From Patescibacteria group bacterium (GTDB lineage: Bacteria; Patescibacteriota; WWE3; UBA101185; UBA10185), in contig JAFGOI010000006.1 in NCBI GenBank assembly GCA_016926555.1, positions 1 to 52,203 on the forward strand: a stretch of DNA of 52,203 nucleotides, written 5' to 3'. Positions 9,901-16,973 of the stretch are shown one piece after another. The notes beneath the pieces are model-generated. The model saw only the letters and a program-made list of their open reading frames with translations. It was not told the DNA's origin and made no database searches. Each line of letters starts with the position of its first letter. Position 1 is the first letter of the stretch. Both the position numbers and the translations under genes were made by a program.

Positions 9901-10005
9901 TTCTGATTGATAAGAAGTATCTCGCACTGAATTCGGTTCATATTTAGAAACAACAGTGCTTTGGTTACTCTCTGCTACCATATTATATTTATAATCAGTT
10001 TTCAT
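6919..10005 (-). CDS. hsdR: Type I restriction endonuclease subunit R (HsdR)
   Basis: HsdR is the motor and nuclease of a type I restriction enzyme. It translocates DNA from an unmethylated target and then cleaves it. The 1028-residue protein has the expected order: an N-terminal PD-(D/E)XK nuclease with Asp154 and Glu168-Leu-Lys170 (VHVELKKRG), then a superfamily 2 helicase with Walker A HTTGSGKT, Walker B/motif II IFDECHRSQFGD, motif III FGFTGTP and motif VI QAFSRTNR. All catalytic motifs look intact. Its ATG overlaps the end of the hsdMS gene by 11 nt. An internal ATG at codon 9 is a possible alternative start. It partners with the methylase-specificity protein encoded just upstream. Confidence 0.96.
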   Translation of the reverse strand: MKTDYKYNMVAESNQSTVVSKYEPNSVRDTSYQSEDVLEKSLISQLESQAYEYLKINNEEDLVVNLRRQLERLNEYTFTDNEWDRFYTQELANPNQSIADKAATIQEDHIKNLNRDDGTTKNIYLIKKDSIHDNNLQVINQYATDEGQRSNRYDVTILVNGLPLVHVELKKRGIAIQEAFNQINRYQRESFWAASGLFEYVQIFVISNGTHTKYYSNTTRDQHIKDQVQGAVKKGKRTSNSYQFTSWWADATNKPITDLVDFAKTFFAKHAILNILTKYCVFTSEKLLLVMRPYQIVATERILNRIEVSTNYKKLGSVDAGGYIWHTTGSGKTLTSFKTAQLASELDFVDKVLFVVDRKDLDYQTMKEYDKFAEGSANSNTNTSILTEQLTKPNGAKLKSNKTNQPIVVTTIQKLDRFIKKNKEHDIYNKRVVLIFDECHRSQFGDMHNAITKSFKNYHLFGFTGTPIFAKNASSGGKPNFKTTEQAFGEKLHTYTIVDAIADKNVLPFKVDYVSTVREAENIEDAQVPDIDRDAALASQERLENIVTYIRDHFDQKTKRNSFYKLKDRRLAGFNSIFATPSIDVAKKYYAEFKRQLADAPSDKKLKIALIYSFGVNDEDLDGMIDENLEDTSGLDVSSRDFLENAIQDYNHMFGTSYDTSSDKFQNYYKDLSQRVKDRGLDILIVVNMFLTGFDATTLNTLWVDKNLRLHGLLQAFSRTNRILNSIKTFGNIVCFRNLEKATNESIALFGDKEASGVVLLKAFEDYYNGYKDGEKEARGYRSFISELQEKFPLGERIIGEQNPKDFIKLYGAILRLTNILATFDEFVGKEILSDRDVQDYHSMYIDLYNEFRTSTDSEKENINDDLVFEMELIKQVEINIDYVLGLIKKYHEDHIKNKDVLIDIKKAIDSSVELRNKKDLINKFIATLDSHSVVDDDWQIFIEEKKKEELEEIIKNENLDPEATYRFIRNSFRNGNVETTGTAITKILPPVSRFSPTGERSKKRETVLEKLTQFFDRFFSITSEGVN

Positions 10006-12124
10006 ATTCTTTGAAGGAAAACAACTTATTACGATAGTACTCGTATTGTTTATTACGTGCTTCTAGCTCTTTCTCTAATTCTTTCTCTAATTCTGTAAAT
10101 TTATCAAGTATATTTGTAAGTTCGTTCTGTGTTTCTAGTGGAGGTACGGGAATCTTTATTTTTTTAACATTGGGAGTTGTTAATTGGGGAATACTACCTC
10201 CGGTATGTCCAATTTCAGTAATATCAAGAATGTAATCCAAAAATTTCGTCGTTATCAAACTTTTATCAGGAATAAGTGTTATTAAACGAACAATTGGAGT
10301 AAATTTTGGTGCTCTAATTGTATGATATCCAATAGTGCCTCTTGCAGATATAGTGACAGCTTCTTTATCAATTTTATAACTACTTGCATATCCATATAAT
10401 GCATTTTCATCTGTTCCATTAGAAAAAATTGGATATGGAAAATCTTCAGAAGGTATAGTTTGACCTTTTTGATATTTTTCAGGTTTATCTCCTCCAGCTG
10501 AAATGTCTAGACAGACATCTTGTAGTGACATCCAAACCGCCGCATCCCCCTCATTTAATATTTTTTCTGTATTGGTTTCGATATTTTTCACAATCTCATT
10601 AAGAGACTCGCGTAATTTATTCTGTATTGTTACTGTATTTGCAATTTCAGTGTCAAGTTCCTTAATATTTATCACATCTTGTTTTTTTTCATTGCCAACA
10701 TAGCTTGTTACTGAAATATTGAAATCATTTTCAACAATATCCTTGTTATTAATTAGTTCAGAAAAATATTCAATGTGTTGACGCTTAATAAAGGTATTTA
10801 AAATCTTTTCACGATTCCTTTTGCTTAATTTGTTTTTGTTACCTCCTCTTATGAATTCCTCAGAAGCATCGATGAAAAGAACACTGTTGTCTTGTTTGCT
10901 CTTTTTAAGAACAATAACGCATGTAGCAATAGACGTTCCAAAGAATAAATCTGGGGGTAATTGAATAACCGCATCAATATAATTGTTATCTATCAGGTAT
11001 TTTCTAATTTTTTTCTCTGCACCACCTCTATAAAGAACACCAGGGAATTCTACAATAGCTGCCGTTCCACTTGTTGATAGCCAAGAAAGCATGTGCATAG
11101 TGAAGGCAAGATCTGCCTTGCTTTTTGGTGCTAATACACCTGCAGGTGAAAAACGCGGATCGTTTATAAGAAGGGGGTTAGCATCACCTTCCCATTTAAT
11201 TGAGTACGGAGGATTAGAAACTATGGCATCAAAGGGTTCATCATCCCAATGTTTGGGATTTGTAAGTGTATCCCCAAGAGCAATATCGAAATTATTGTAA
11301 TTTATGTCGTGCAGGAACATATTAATACGACATAAGTTATAAGTAGTTAAATTTATCTCTTGTCCGAAAAACCCAAGTCTAACATTTTCTTTTCCCAGCA
11401 CTTTAGAAAATTTAAGAAGCAATGAACCTGAACCACACGCAGGATCATAAACCTTATTTACTTCTTTTTTATCAACTGTTGTGATCTCAGCTAGTAACTC
11501 GCTTACTTCTTGTGGGGTATAAAACTCACCGCCAGATTTTCCAGCATTTGAGGCATACATTGTCATCAAAAACTCATAGGCATCACCAAATGCATCAATA
11601 GTGTTATCAGAATAGTTACCCAGCTTAAGATTGCCAATAGCCTCAATAATCTTGGTCAATTTCTTATTGCGCTGCTCTACTGTATTTCCAAGCTTACTGG
11701 AATTGACATCAAGATCTGCAAATAAACCTTTAAGGTCTGCTTCACTGTTAGTACCTTTCGCTGAGTTTTCAATTCCTCGAAATACTGAAGCTAGTGTCTC
11801 ATTTAAGTCCGTGTCCTTACGTGCTCTTTTACAAACATTTACAAACAATTCACTTGGTAGGATATAAAATCCCTTTTCTTTTACAGTATCAGCTCTACCA
11901 AGTTCCGCTTTTTCATCAGACAAATTTGCATAATCGAAATCTTTATTTCCTGTTCTTCTTTCATCTGAATTTATATAATCGGTTAGATTTTCACTTATAA
12001 ATCTATAAAACAACATTCCTAAAACATATTGTTTAAAATCCCAGCCATCTACACTACCTCGCAGATCATTTGCTATCTGCCAAATAGCCCTATGTAATTC
12101 AGATCTTTCTTGTTCTTTAGTCAT
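9995..12124 (-). CDS. hsdM: Fused type I methylase-specificity protein (HsdM-HsdS)
   Basis: Residues 1 to about 470 are an HsdM adenine methyltransferase. The N-terminal helical domain starts TKEQERSELHRAIWQIANDL; the SAM motif is DPACGSGSLLLKF and the catalytic motif is SNPPYS. The last 230 or so residues are HsdS-like. They hold one target-recognition domain (from VWMSLQDVCLDISAGG to IPQLTTPNVKKIKIPVPP) and a coiled-coil spacer (NILDKFTELEKELEKELEAR). No separate hsdS gene is present. A single recognition domain per chain implies that two chains provide the full, probably symmetric, target (inference). The reading frame stays open to 12220, but ATG 12122-12124 begins the family N-terminus and lies 6 nt after TATAAT, so I start there. 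Confidence 0.93.
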   Translation of the reverse strand: MTKEQERSELHRAIWQIANDLRGSVDGWDFKQYVLGMLFYRFISENLTDYINSDERRTGNKDFDYANLSDEKAELGRADTVKEKGFYILPSELFVNVCKRARKDTDLNETLASVFRGIENSAKGTNSEADLKGLFADLDVNSSKLGNTVEQRNKKLTKIIEAIGNLKLGNYSDNTIDAFGDAYEFLMTMYASNAGKSGGEFYTPQEVSELLAEITTVDKKEVNKVYDPACGSGSLLLKFSKVLGKENVRLGFFGQEINLTTYNLCRINMFLHDINYNNFDIALGDTLTNPKHWDDEPFDAIVSNPPYSIKWEGDANPLLINDPRFSPAGVLAPKSKADLAFTMHMLSWLSTSGTAAIVEFPGVLYRGGAEKKIRKYLIDNNYIDAVIQLPPDLFFGTSIATCVIVLKKSKQDNSVLFIDASEEFIRGGNKNKLSKRNREKILNTFIKRQHIEYFSELINNKDIVENDFNISVTSYVGNEKKQDVINIKELDTEIANTVTIQNKLRESLNEIVKNIETNTEKILNEGDAAVWMSLQDVCLDISAGGDKPEKYQKGQTIPSEDFPYPIFSNGTDENALYGYASSYKIDKEAVTISARGTIGYHTIRAPKFTPIVRLITLIPDKSLITTKFLDYILDITEIGHTGGSIPQLTTPNVKKIKIPVPPLETQNELTNILDKFTELEKELEKELEARNKQYEYYRNKLFSFKEYEN

Positions 12125-12130
12125 ATTCTC

Positions 12131-12136
12131 ATTATA
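12131..12136 (-). promoter_or_regulatory. -10 box of the hsdMS operon, leaderless start
   Basis: A perfect TATAAT on the minus strand ends 6 nt before the hsdMS ATG at 12124. Transcription would start on or next to the A of the ATG. There is no ribosome-binding site and no clear -35 box. Confidence 0.55.
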
Positions 12137-12179
12137 ACTTGGATTAAATGAAACTCGTAGTCTTCCTTTTTTATAATCT

Positions 12180-12201
12180 AAATCGGACGCGTGTCCGATT
12201 T
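12180..12201. promoter_or_regulatory. Perfect inverted repeat in the divergent hsdMS / ParB-methylase region
   Basis: AATCGGAC-GCGT-GTCCGATT is a perfect inverted repeat, and the flanking A and T extend it to 9 bp arms. It lies between the minus-strand hsdMS start and the plus-strand promoter at 12211. It is GC-richer than its surroundings. It could be an operator for a dimeric regulator or a small hairpin; no T-tract supports a terminator. Confidence 0.5.
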
Positions 12202-12210
12202 TACAGCGTG

Positions 12211-12239
12211 TTGACAGCAAATAAACTTTGTGGGATTAT
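12211..12239 (+). promoter_or_regulatory. Promoter of the ParB-methylase/terminase cassette
   Basis: A consensus TTGACA (12211-12216) is followed after 17 nt by GATTAT (12234-12239), a moderate -10. Overlapping TATAAA starts at 12237. Transcription would begin near 12246 and give a leader of about 130 nt before the ATG at 12377. Confidence 0.5.
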
Positions 12240-12264
12240 AAACACAGTTGAATAGGTAACCCAT

Positions 12265-12360
12265 CTTAATACAATAAGGTGTCCGCCTTGGAAGCGGGAA
12301 TTTGTTAATGAACAATACAATGTTTCGTTAGCAGGTTCCCGCTTTTTTTATTGTATTAAG
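12265..12360 (+). promoter_or_regulatory. Attenuator-like leader with nested hairpins
   Basis: Two nested helices can form. The inner one pairs AAGCGGGAA (12292-12300) with TTCCCGCTT (12336-12344) and runs into a seven-T tract, as in an intrinsic terminator. The outer one pairs CTTAATACAATAA (12265-12277) with TTATTGTATTAAG (12348-12360). The octamer AATACAAT occurs at 12269 and again at 12314 inside the loop, so the 3' arm ATTGTATT has two possible partners. A small TTGTT/AACAA hairpin lies in the loop. The leader precedes the methylase gene by 16 nt. The arrangement suggests premature termination control or a short RNA; the trigger is unknown. Confidence 0.55.
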
Positions 12361-12376
12361 TTTATGAAAGGGTTAT

Positions 12377-13702
12377 ATGAACAACCTAAACATAAAAAAA
12401 GTGAAAGTATCTGAGCTTAAACCCTCAGAATACAATCCCAGAAAATGGGACGCGTATAAAGTTGAACAATTAAAGGAAAGCATAGAAAAGTTTGGCTTTG
12501 TTGATCCTTTGATTGTGAATGGAGCCGAAAATAGGAAAAATATCTTGATAGGAGGCCATTTTCGTTATCACCTCGCAAGGCTCCTCAAGTACAAAGAAGT
12601 TCCTGTTGTGTATATAGATATCCCAGATATTGAGAGAGAAAAGGAACTCAATCTGAGATTAAATGCTAATACAGGAGATTGGGATTATAAGCTATTGGCA
12701 GAATTCGATGAGTCTTTTCTTGATTCGGTTGGATTTACAAGCGAAGATTTGGATGAAATCTTTGCGATAGATGAAACTCCCGAGGAATTCGACCTTCGAC
12801 AGGAGCTTGCAAAACTAGATATTAACAATATAGAAATTAAAAAAGGCGATGTTATCCAGCTGGGCGAAAACAGGTTGATGTGTGGGGATTCTACAGTTGA
12901 AAGAGATGTACAAAAGCTTATGGATGGTGAAAAGGCGGATATGTGCTTCACTGACCCACCATACCTTCTCGATTACCTAAAGGGAAAGAAGAAATCAGAG
13001 GGCATTGTAACAGGATTTGGAGCAAAAAGAAATCGAAGGTATCTTGAGACCGATGTTCTACCAGACGATTTTACAGAAAAATGGGTGGCCAACATATCCA
13101 AAATCCAAAAGGAAAACTTCTCAGTGATAATTTATGAGAACTGGAAAAATTTGAGAGTAATTTGGGAGGAAATGGAAAAGTACTGGAAAGTAAGAAATAT
13201 GATCGTATGGCATTTACCCAATAGAACGCAAGGATTTGCTGGTAAACATAGATTTTTTTCAAAGCACGACATTGCAATGGTTGGTACATCAGAATCTTTT
13301 GACCCATCCCTCAATCTCAAACCTGAAGAAGAACTTCTTCAAAATGAATATGAAACAGCATTGTTCGCGATTTCGGGCAGGCCACATTGGGAAAGTTATA
13401 AGAAGGGCAAAAAGTACCAGCCAACAGATTTTATTGAATATGTTGCTTCTGATGAAAAAAGCTCAGGTCAAGGGGTGGTTTTCGGTACCAAACCGATCGA
13501 AATATTAATTCCATACATAAAAGTATTAACAAAGCGAGGAGACCTTATAGTGGAGCCCTTCGGAGGCTCTGGCAGTACGCTGATCGCTTCAGAGAAAATG
13601 AGGAGACGTTGCTACATCATGGAGAAATCCCCCGTTTACGCGGAAGTTATTAAAAAAAGATGGGAAAAGCTCACCCATCAGAAAGGAGTAAAAATATCAT
13701 GA
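12377..13702 (+). CDS. ParB-domain DNA adenine/cytosine-N4 methyltransferase
   Basis: The 441-residue protein joins a ParB/Srx-like N-terminal domain to an amino-group DNA methyltransferase. The ParB part includes LKPSEYNPRKWD and LIGGHFRYHLARLLKYKEVPV. The methylase part has the catalytic TDPPYLLDY near residue 192 and the SAM-binding EPFGGSGSTLIASE near residue 393. This order, catalytic motif before FxGxG, is the beta class. Proteins of this build are typical of phages and mobile elements and usually modify phage DNA. AAAGGG stands 4 nt before the ATG. The stop overlaps the terminase small subunit start as ATGA, so the two are translationally coupled. Confidence 0.9.
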   Translation: MNNLNIKKVKVSELKPSEYNPRKWDAYKVEQLKESIEKFGFVDPLIVNGAENRKNILIGGHFRYHLARLLKYKEVPVVYIDIPDIEREKELNLRLNANTGDWDYKLLAEFDESFLDSVGFTSEDLDEIFAIDETPEEFDLRQELAKLDINNIEIKKGDVIQLGENRLMCGDSTVERDVQKLMDGEKADMCFTDPPYLLDYLKGKKKSEGIVTGFGAKRNRRYLETDVLPDDFTEKWVANISKIQKENFSVIIYENWKNLRVIWEEMEKYWKVRNMIVWHLPNRTQGFAGKHRFFSKHDIAMVGTSESFDPSLNLKPEEELLQNEYETALFAISGRPHWESYKKGKKYQPTDFIEYVASDEKSSGQGVVFGTKPIEILIPYIKVLTKRGDLIVEPFGGSGSTLIASEKMRRRCYIMEKSPVYAEVIKKRWEKLTHQKGVKIS

Positions 13703-14106
13703 ATAAAACAATCCAGAAAAGACAACAAAAAGAACGTGAAATCCTACTAGAACATCTTAGGAGAACACCAATAATTCAGTTAGCTTGTGAGAAAGCTGGA
13801 ATATCAAGGGCGACCTATTATCGCTGGAAGAGCAATGATAAAGAGTTTGAAAAACAAGCTAATGAGGCCATTGATGAAGGTGTATCCCTCATGAACGATT
13901 TTGCTGAATCGCAGTTAATTTCTTCAATAAGAGATAAAAACATGACGGCGATAATTTACTGGTTAAAACACAGGCACAAAGCATATTCAACAAGGGTAGA
14001 AATATCGGGAAATATATCTACGATACGTGAAGAACTTACTGAACAGGAAACTCAAATGATTAAGGAGGCCATAAATTTATTTAAGGATGATTATGGAAAT
14101 AAATGA
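13699..14106 (+). CDS. Terminase small subunit-like helix-turn-helix protein
   Basis: The N-terminus has a homeodomain-like helix-turn-helix: IIQLACEKAGISRATYYRWK followed by DKEFEKQANEA. The second half (ESQLISSIRDKNMTAIIYWL) is helical with a HKAYSTR segment, the pattern of phBC6A51-type DNA-binding proteins that precede large terminases. It probably recognises the packaging site. The reading frame stays open to 13660, but GAAAGGAG at 13681-13688 is 10 nt before ATG 13699, and ATG 13699 overlaps the methylase stop, so I begin there. It overlaps the large subunit gene by about 14 nt. Confidence 0.75.
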   Translation: MNKTIQKRQQKEREILLEHLRRTPIIQLACEKAGISRATYYRWKSNDKEFEKQANEAIDEGVSLMNDFAESQLISSIRDKNMTAIIYWLKHRHKAYSTRVEISGNISTIREELTEQETQMIKEAINLFKDDYGNK

Positions 14107-15559
14107 AAGAACCCTGCAACAAGTACTCAATGATAGAACTCTACGGGTGAATCTTGCCTACGATAGTTTCGAATGGTTTCTTGTTATCTATTTGAATCAT
14201 CACTTTAGTTATTCTTTTGCTCCATACCATAGAGAGTTAATGAGGATAGTACAAGATCAAGAGATAGAAAGGGCTTTTATTGCTGCTTTTAGATCGAGTG
14301 GAAAAACCACGCTTATTGTTCACGCCGGAATATTATGGTCACTGTTTGGTAAACCGCAGAAAAAATACATCGTTTTAGTTGGTCTTACCAAATCCCAAAT
14401 TGAAGAGCATTTTCACAACCTAAGACGTGAATTAGAAACTAATGAGCTGTTAATAAATGACTTCGGTAGATCGAAGGAACCAATGAGTAAGTGGAGTTCA
14501 GATAAGCTAGAAATACCCTCCCTTGGTGCAACTGTAGTGGCTCGTTCCACAGGAGAAACTGTTAGAGGCGTCAAAGGACTATCAGAAAGGCCGGATCTTA
14601 TTATCTGTGACGATATGGATGACGTAAATTCTACAAGGAGTCTTGATACAAGAGATTGGCTTTTTCATTGGTTTACCAGTGAGATACTGACCCTGGGATT
14701 TGACAATACGAGGGTTATTGTGACAGGAAATATTGTGCATCCTGATTGTTTTCTCGTTCGTATGGAGGAAATGATAAAAGACAAAAAGAAGACAGGAGAG
14801 TTTTTGAAGGTTCCATTTTTTGACTCTAAAGGTAATGCTAATTGGCCCTCAAGATTCCCAACCAAAGAAAGCATACAAAAGCTACAAGATGGGATTTACG
14901 ACCCTCGTGTTTGGAAAAGAGAATATGAACTAATACCAGTAACACTTATGGACCAAGTTATTAAAGAAAACGATATTCGTTACTATGAACAAATTCCAAA
15001 TACAACCTCTAGATATTACGAATACACGCTAATTGCGGTAGATCCTGCAATTAGTGAAAAGGATTCCGCTGACTTTTCTGCCATCGTTTTTGCTGACGTA
15101 TTTAATACAGAAGGTAACTATAAAATATATCTACACTCAAACTATATAAATGAACATTTGGACACACAATCTCTACTTAATAGGATGGAGTATTGTTACA
15201 ACACCAACTTGGGCAAGCGTCCCTTGATATTGATAGAAAACTCGAATTTCCAGGAAATTATAGCTCAGCAGTTAGAGCAAAAAATGCTCAAGGTTGAGAG
15301 AGTTAACCCAAGGGGTGTTAGTAAGATTGATCGTTTTATGTCAGTAAGCAATCTTATAAAGTCAGGTGTGGTTGAATTTCCTAAGGAATTCTCAGGGCAT
15401 CTAAAAGACCAAATATTATATTGCGGAATGACAAAACACGATGATCTCTTAGATGTCTTTGTCTATATATTGCAGTATGTAGTAGAGCATAAAAGACAAG
15501 ACAGTGGTGTTACGTCAGTAAGGTTTATAAGTGTTAAAACCAGATCTTTGTTCAGATAA
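14093..15559 (+). CDS. Phage terminase large subunit
   Basis: This is the ATP-driven DNA packaging motor and headful nuclease. Numbered from the in-frame ATG at 14087, the ATPase half has a Walker A-like FRSSGKTT (residues 68-75) and Walker B LIICDDMDD (171-179). The RNase-H-like nuclease half has Asp319 in IAVDPAIS, Glu384 in LILIENSN and Asp452/453 in KHDDLLDVFVYIL. All look intact. I prefer ATG 14093 because AAGG at 14083-14086 is 6 nt upstream of it. What is odd is the context: no portal, protease, capsid or tail gene follows. The gene is followed instead by a structured RNA candidate. It could be a prophage remnant or part of a satellite that packages itself with another phage's particles. 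Confidence 0.88.
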   Translation: MEINERTLQQVLNDRTLRVNLAYDSFEWFLVIYLNHHFSYSFAPYHRELMRIVQDQEIERAFIAAFRSSGKTTLIVHAGILWSLFGKPQKKYIVLVGLTKSQIEEHFHNLRRELETNELLINDFGRSKEPMSKWSSDKLEIPSLGATVVARSTGETVRGVKGLSERPDLIICDDMDDVNSTRSLDTRDWLFHWFTSEILTLGFDNTRVIVTGNIVHPDCFLVRMEEMIKDKKKTGEFLKVPFFDSKGNANWPSRFPTKESIQKLQDGIYDPRVWKREYELIPVTLMDQVIKENDIRYYEQIPNTTSRYYEYTLIAVDPAISEKDSADFSAIVFADVFNTEGNYKIYLHSNYINEHLDTQSLLNRMEYCYNTNLGKRPLILIENSNFQEIIAQQLEQKMLKVERVNPRGVSKIDRFMSVSNLIKSGVVEFPKEFSGHLKDQILYCGMTKHDDLLDVFVYILQYVVEHKRQDSGVTSVRFISVKTRSLFR

Positions 15560-15594
15560 TCTTATAAGTTTATTCATTTATCTATTCATAAGTT

Positions 15595-15603
15595 TGCTAT
15601 AAT
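15595..15603 (+). promoter_or_regulatory. Extended -10 promoter of the RNA candidate
   Basis: TGCTATAAT fits the extended -10 consensus TGnTATAAT exactly. It lies in the gap after the terminase stop and points toward the structured segment. Transcription would start near 15610, 6 nt before the first paired base of the long helix. Confidence 0.5.
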
Positions 15604-15609
15604 CTAAAC

Positions 15610-15748
15610 ATAAATGTTATCAGCGGCGAGTATAACAAAGCACTAGTTCTGTAGTTATTGCAGAACTGAGTATCAAACCCAGAAAGGGGCTACCTTTCCA
15701 AGGGTTTGATGCTTCGCCGCTGATGACTACAGAAGGTAGTCCCTTTCT
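15610..15748 (+). ncRNA. Structured RNA candidate with two competing folds
   Basis: No reading frame is present, but complementarity is extensive. A 14-bp closing helix pairs GTTATCAGCGGCGA (15616-15629) with TCGCCGCTGATGAC (15714-15727), one G-U. Inside are a 7-bp hairpin (15645-15651 with 15661-15667) and a 12-bp helix (15669-15680 with 15702-15713) capped by GAAAGG/CCTTTC (15682-15687 with 15693-15698). This makes a three-way junction. The tail 15732-15748 can instead pair with 15681-15697 over about 17 bp, which would open the cap, or form its own GACTAC/GTAGTC hairpin. This looks like a switch or pseudoknot. It may be a free RNA or a leader for the gene at 15829; I know no matching family. 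Confidence 0.55.
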
Positions 15749-15828
15749 TATTGCCTACCTCTAATATACTTTTAAGGCTTTACGAAGCCTTGCATTAAGG
15801 GAACTCTTCTGTCATCCATCAATGTGGT

Positions 15829-16428
15829 ATGTATAAAAGAGTTGAACCCAAAAAACTAACAGGTAAAGAAACATTTAAAAACGCAAACAAAGAATTTTCC
15901 GTTCTTCAATTTTGGCAATTCGCCTTTTCCAATCTCAATTCTAACGTTCTAAGAGGAGATCTAGCGGAATTTTTTATCGAGAATGCCTTAAGGGATGTAG
16001 AACACATAACAATTAAAAACCCCTGGGGAGATTTTGATGTAGTAACAAATGAGGGTACTAAAATAGAGACCAAATGTAGTGCGTTTCTACAAGACTGGGA
16101 CCAGAAGGAACTTTCCAAACCTTTATTTTCAGGTTTGAGAGCCAAGGATTTATATTGGAATTCTGCTGTATCAGATTTCAAAGCTGACTCAGGAAAAGAC
16201 TACAAATCCGATATTTACGTATTTGTTCTACAGAATCATAAGAATCCCGAAACTCTGAATCTTTTAGATATGAATCAATGGGAGTTCTTCGTTTTATCCA
16301 GGGATGAATTAAAAGAGATATCTAAAAATGCATCAAGTGTTTCTCTAGTAAAACTACAAAAGGAAAATGTCGAGCCCATTCACTTTAACGGACTAAGACA
16401 AGCTATATTAAGCAAAGAAAACTTTTGA
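15829..16428 (+). CDS. Probable PD-(D/E)XK nuclease-fold protein
   Basis: The 199-residue protein has GDLAEFFIENAL (residues 44-55), then WGDFDVVTNEGTKIETKCS around residues 65-83. The Asp in FDVV and the Glu-x-Lys in IETK fit the PD-(D/E)XK core, with an upstream acidic helix as usual. The remainder (FSGLRAKDLYWNSAV, SDIYVFVLQNHKN, QWEFFVLSRDEL) resembles restriction-endonuclease-like proteins. I cannot name the family or specificity. It lies downstream of the structured RNA, with a small AAGGCTT/AAGCCTT hairpin at 15774-15791 in between, and no clear ribosome site. A role in defence or in processing element DNA is inference. Confidence 0.6.
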   Translation: MYKRVEPKKLTGKETFKNANKEFSVLQFWQFAFSNLNSNVLRGDLAEFFIENALRDVEHITIKNPWGDFDVVTNEGTKIETKCSAFLQDWDQKELSKPLFSGLRAKDLYWNSAVSDFKADSGKDYKSDIYVFVLQNHKNPETLNLLDMNQWEFFVLSRDELKEISKNASSVSLVKLQKENVEPIHFNGLRQAILSKENF

Positions 16429-16436
16429 TATTTTGC

Positions 16437-16907
16437 TTATTTTTGAACGTTAACCCGTCCACCGATAAAGTAAGCTTTATAAACCTCCTCGTTATTTAAA
16501 AAGATTCCTTCTGTTTGGATGAATTCCTCAATATCACCTTGGCACTCGTTTGTATATTTTAAATTGTTTTCCTCAAATTTTTCGGGCCCTCGATGGATAC
16601 AGTTTCCAGTGGGACCTTCCTTTAAAGCTTTACGTAGAAACGCGTAGATGTCCGAAAAGTTGATTCCTTCTGCAACCTTACCCCAATAAACACATCTAAA
16701 AACGTCTTTTCCATCAAACCAAAGAGTTTCGTTACCAGAGTATGGTTCACCCCCGTAAAATTCGTCTTCATATTTCCAATTCCCCTCATTTCTAGTTAAT
16801 ATCTTTCCGCCCTTGCCATTATCTTCGTACTTGATACTTTCGTCAGCATAGCCCAGTAAGTTAAACTTTCTAAGGGTATTTTTGAGTTCTTGTGCTTGTG
16901 GTCTCAT
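16437..16907 (-). CDS. DUF5680 domain protein
   Basis: The 156-residue protein matches the DUF5680 pattern: a short N-terminal helix, YEDEFYGGEPYSGNETLWFD, then VFRCVYWGKV and YAFLRKALKEGP. These proteins are small and soluble and have no assigned reaction. It is convergent with the nuclease-like gene and divergent from the serine recombinase. TACAAT (minus strand, 16915-16920) ends 7 nt before the ATG, giving a leaderless start. Confidence 0.75.
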   Translation of the reverse strand: MRPQAQELKNTLRKFNLLGYADESIKYEDNGKGGKILTRNEGNWKYEDEFYGGEPYSGNETLWFDGKDVFRCVYWGKVAEGINFSDIYAFLRKALKEGPTGNCIHRGPEKFEENNLKYTNECQGDIEEFIQTEGIFLNNEEVYKAYFIGGRVNVQK

Positions 16908-16973
16908 ATAAGTTATTGTACATCAAAAGCTGGAGCTGGACTTGTACTCGTTTTTGCGTCATCCATTGTATAG

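Noticed and set aside
12125-12220. Extra 32 N-terminal residues of HsdMS
   Set aside because: They do not match the family, contain the -10 box and enter the palindrome; the ATG at 12124 begins the normal HsdM N-terminus.
12265-12360. Terminal inverted repeats of a transposon
   Set aside because: The arms are only 70 nt apart, enclose no gene and are followed by a T-tract; an RNA hairpin explains them better.
15774-15791. AAGGCTT/AAGCCTT hairpin as terminator
   Set aside because: It has no T-tract after the stem and only seven base pairs.
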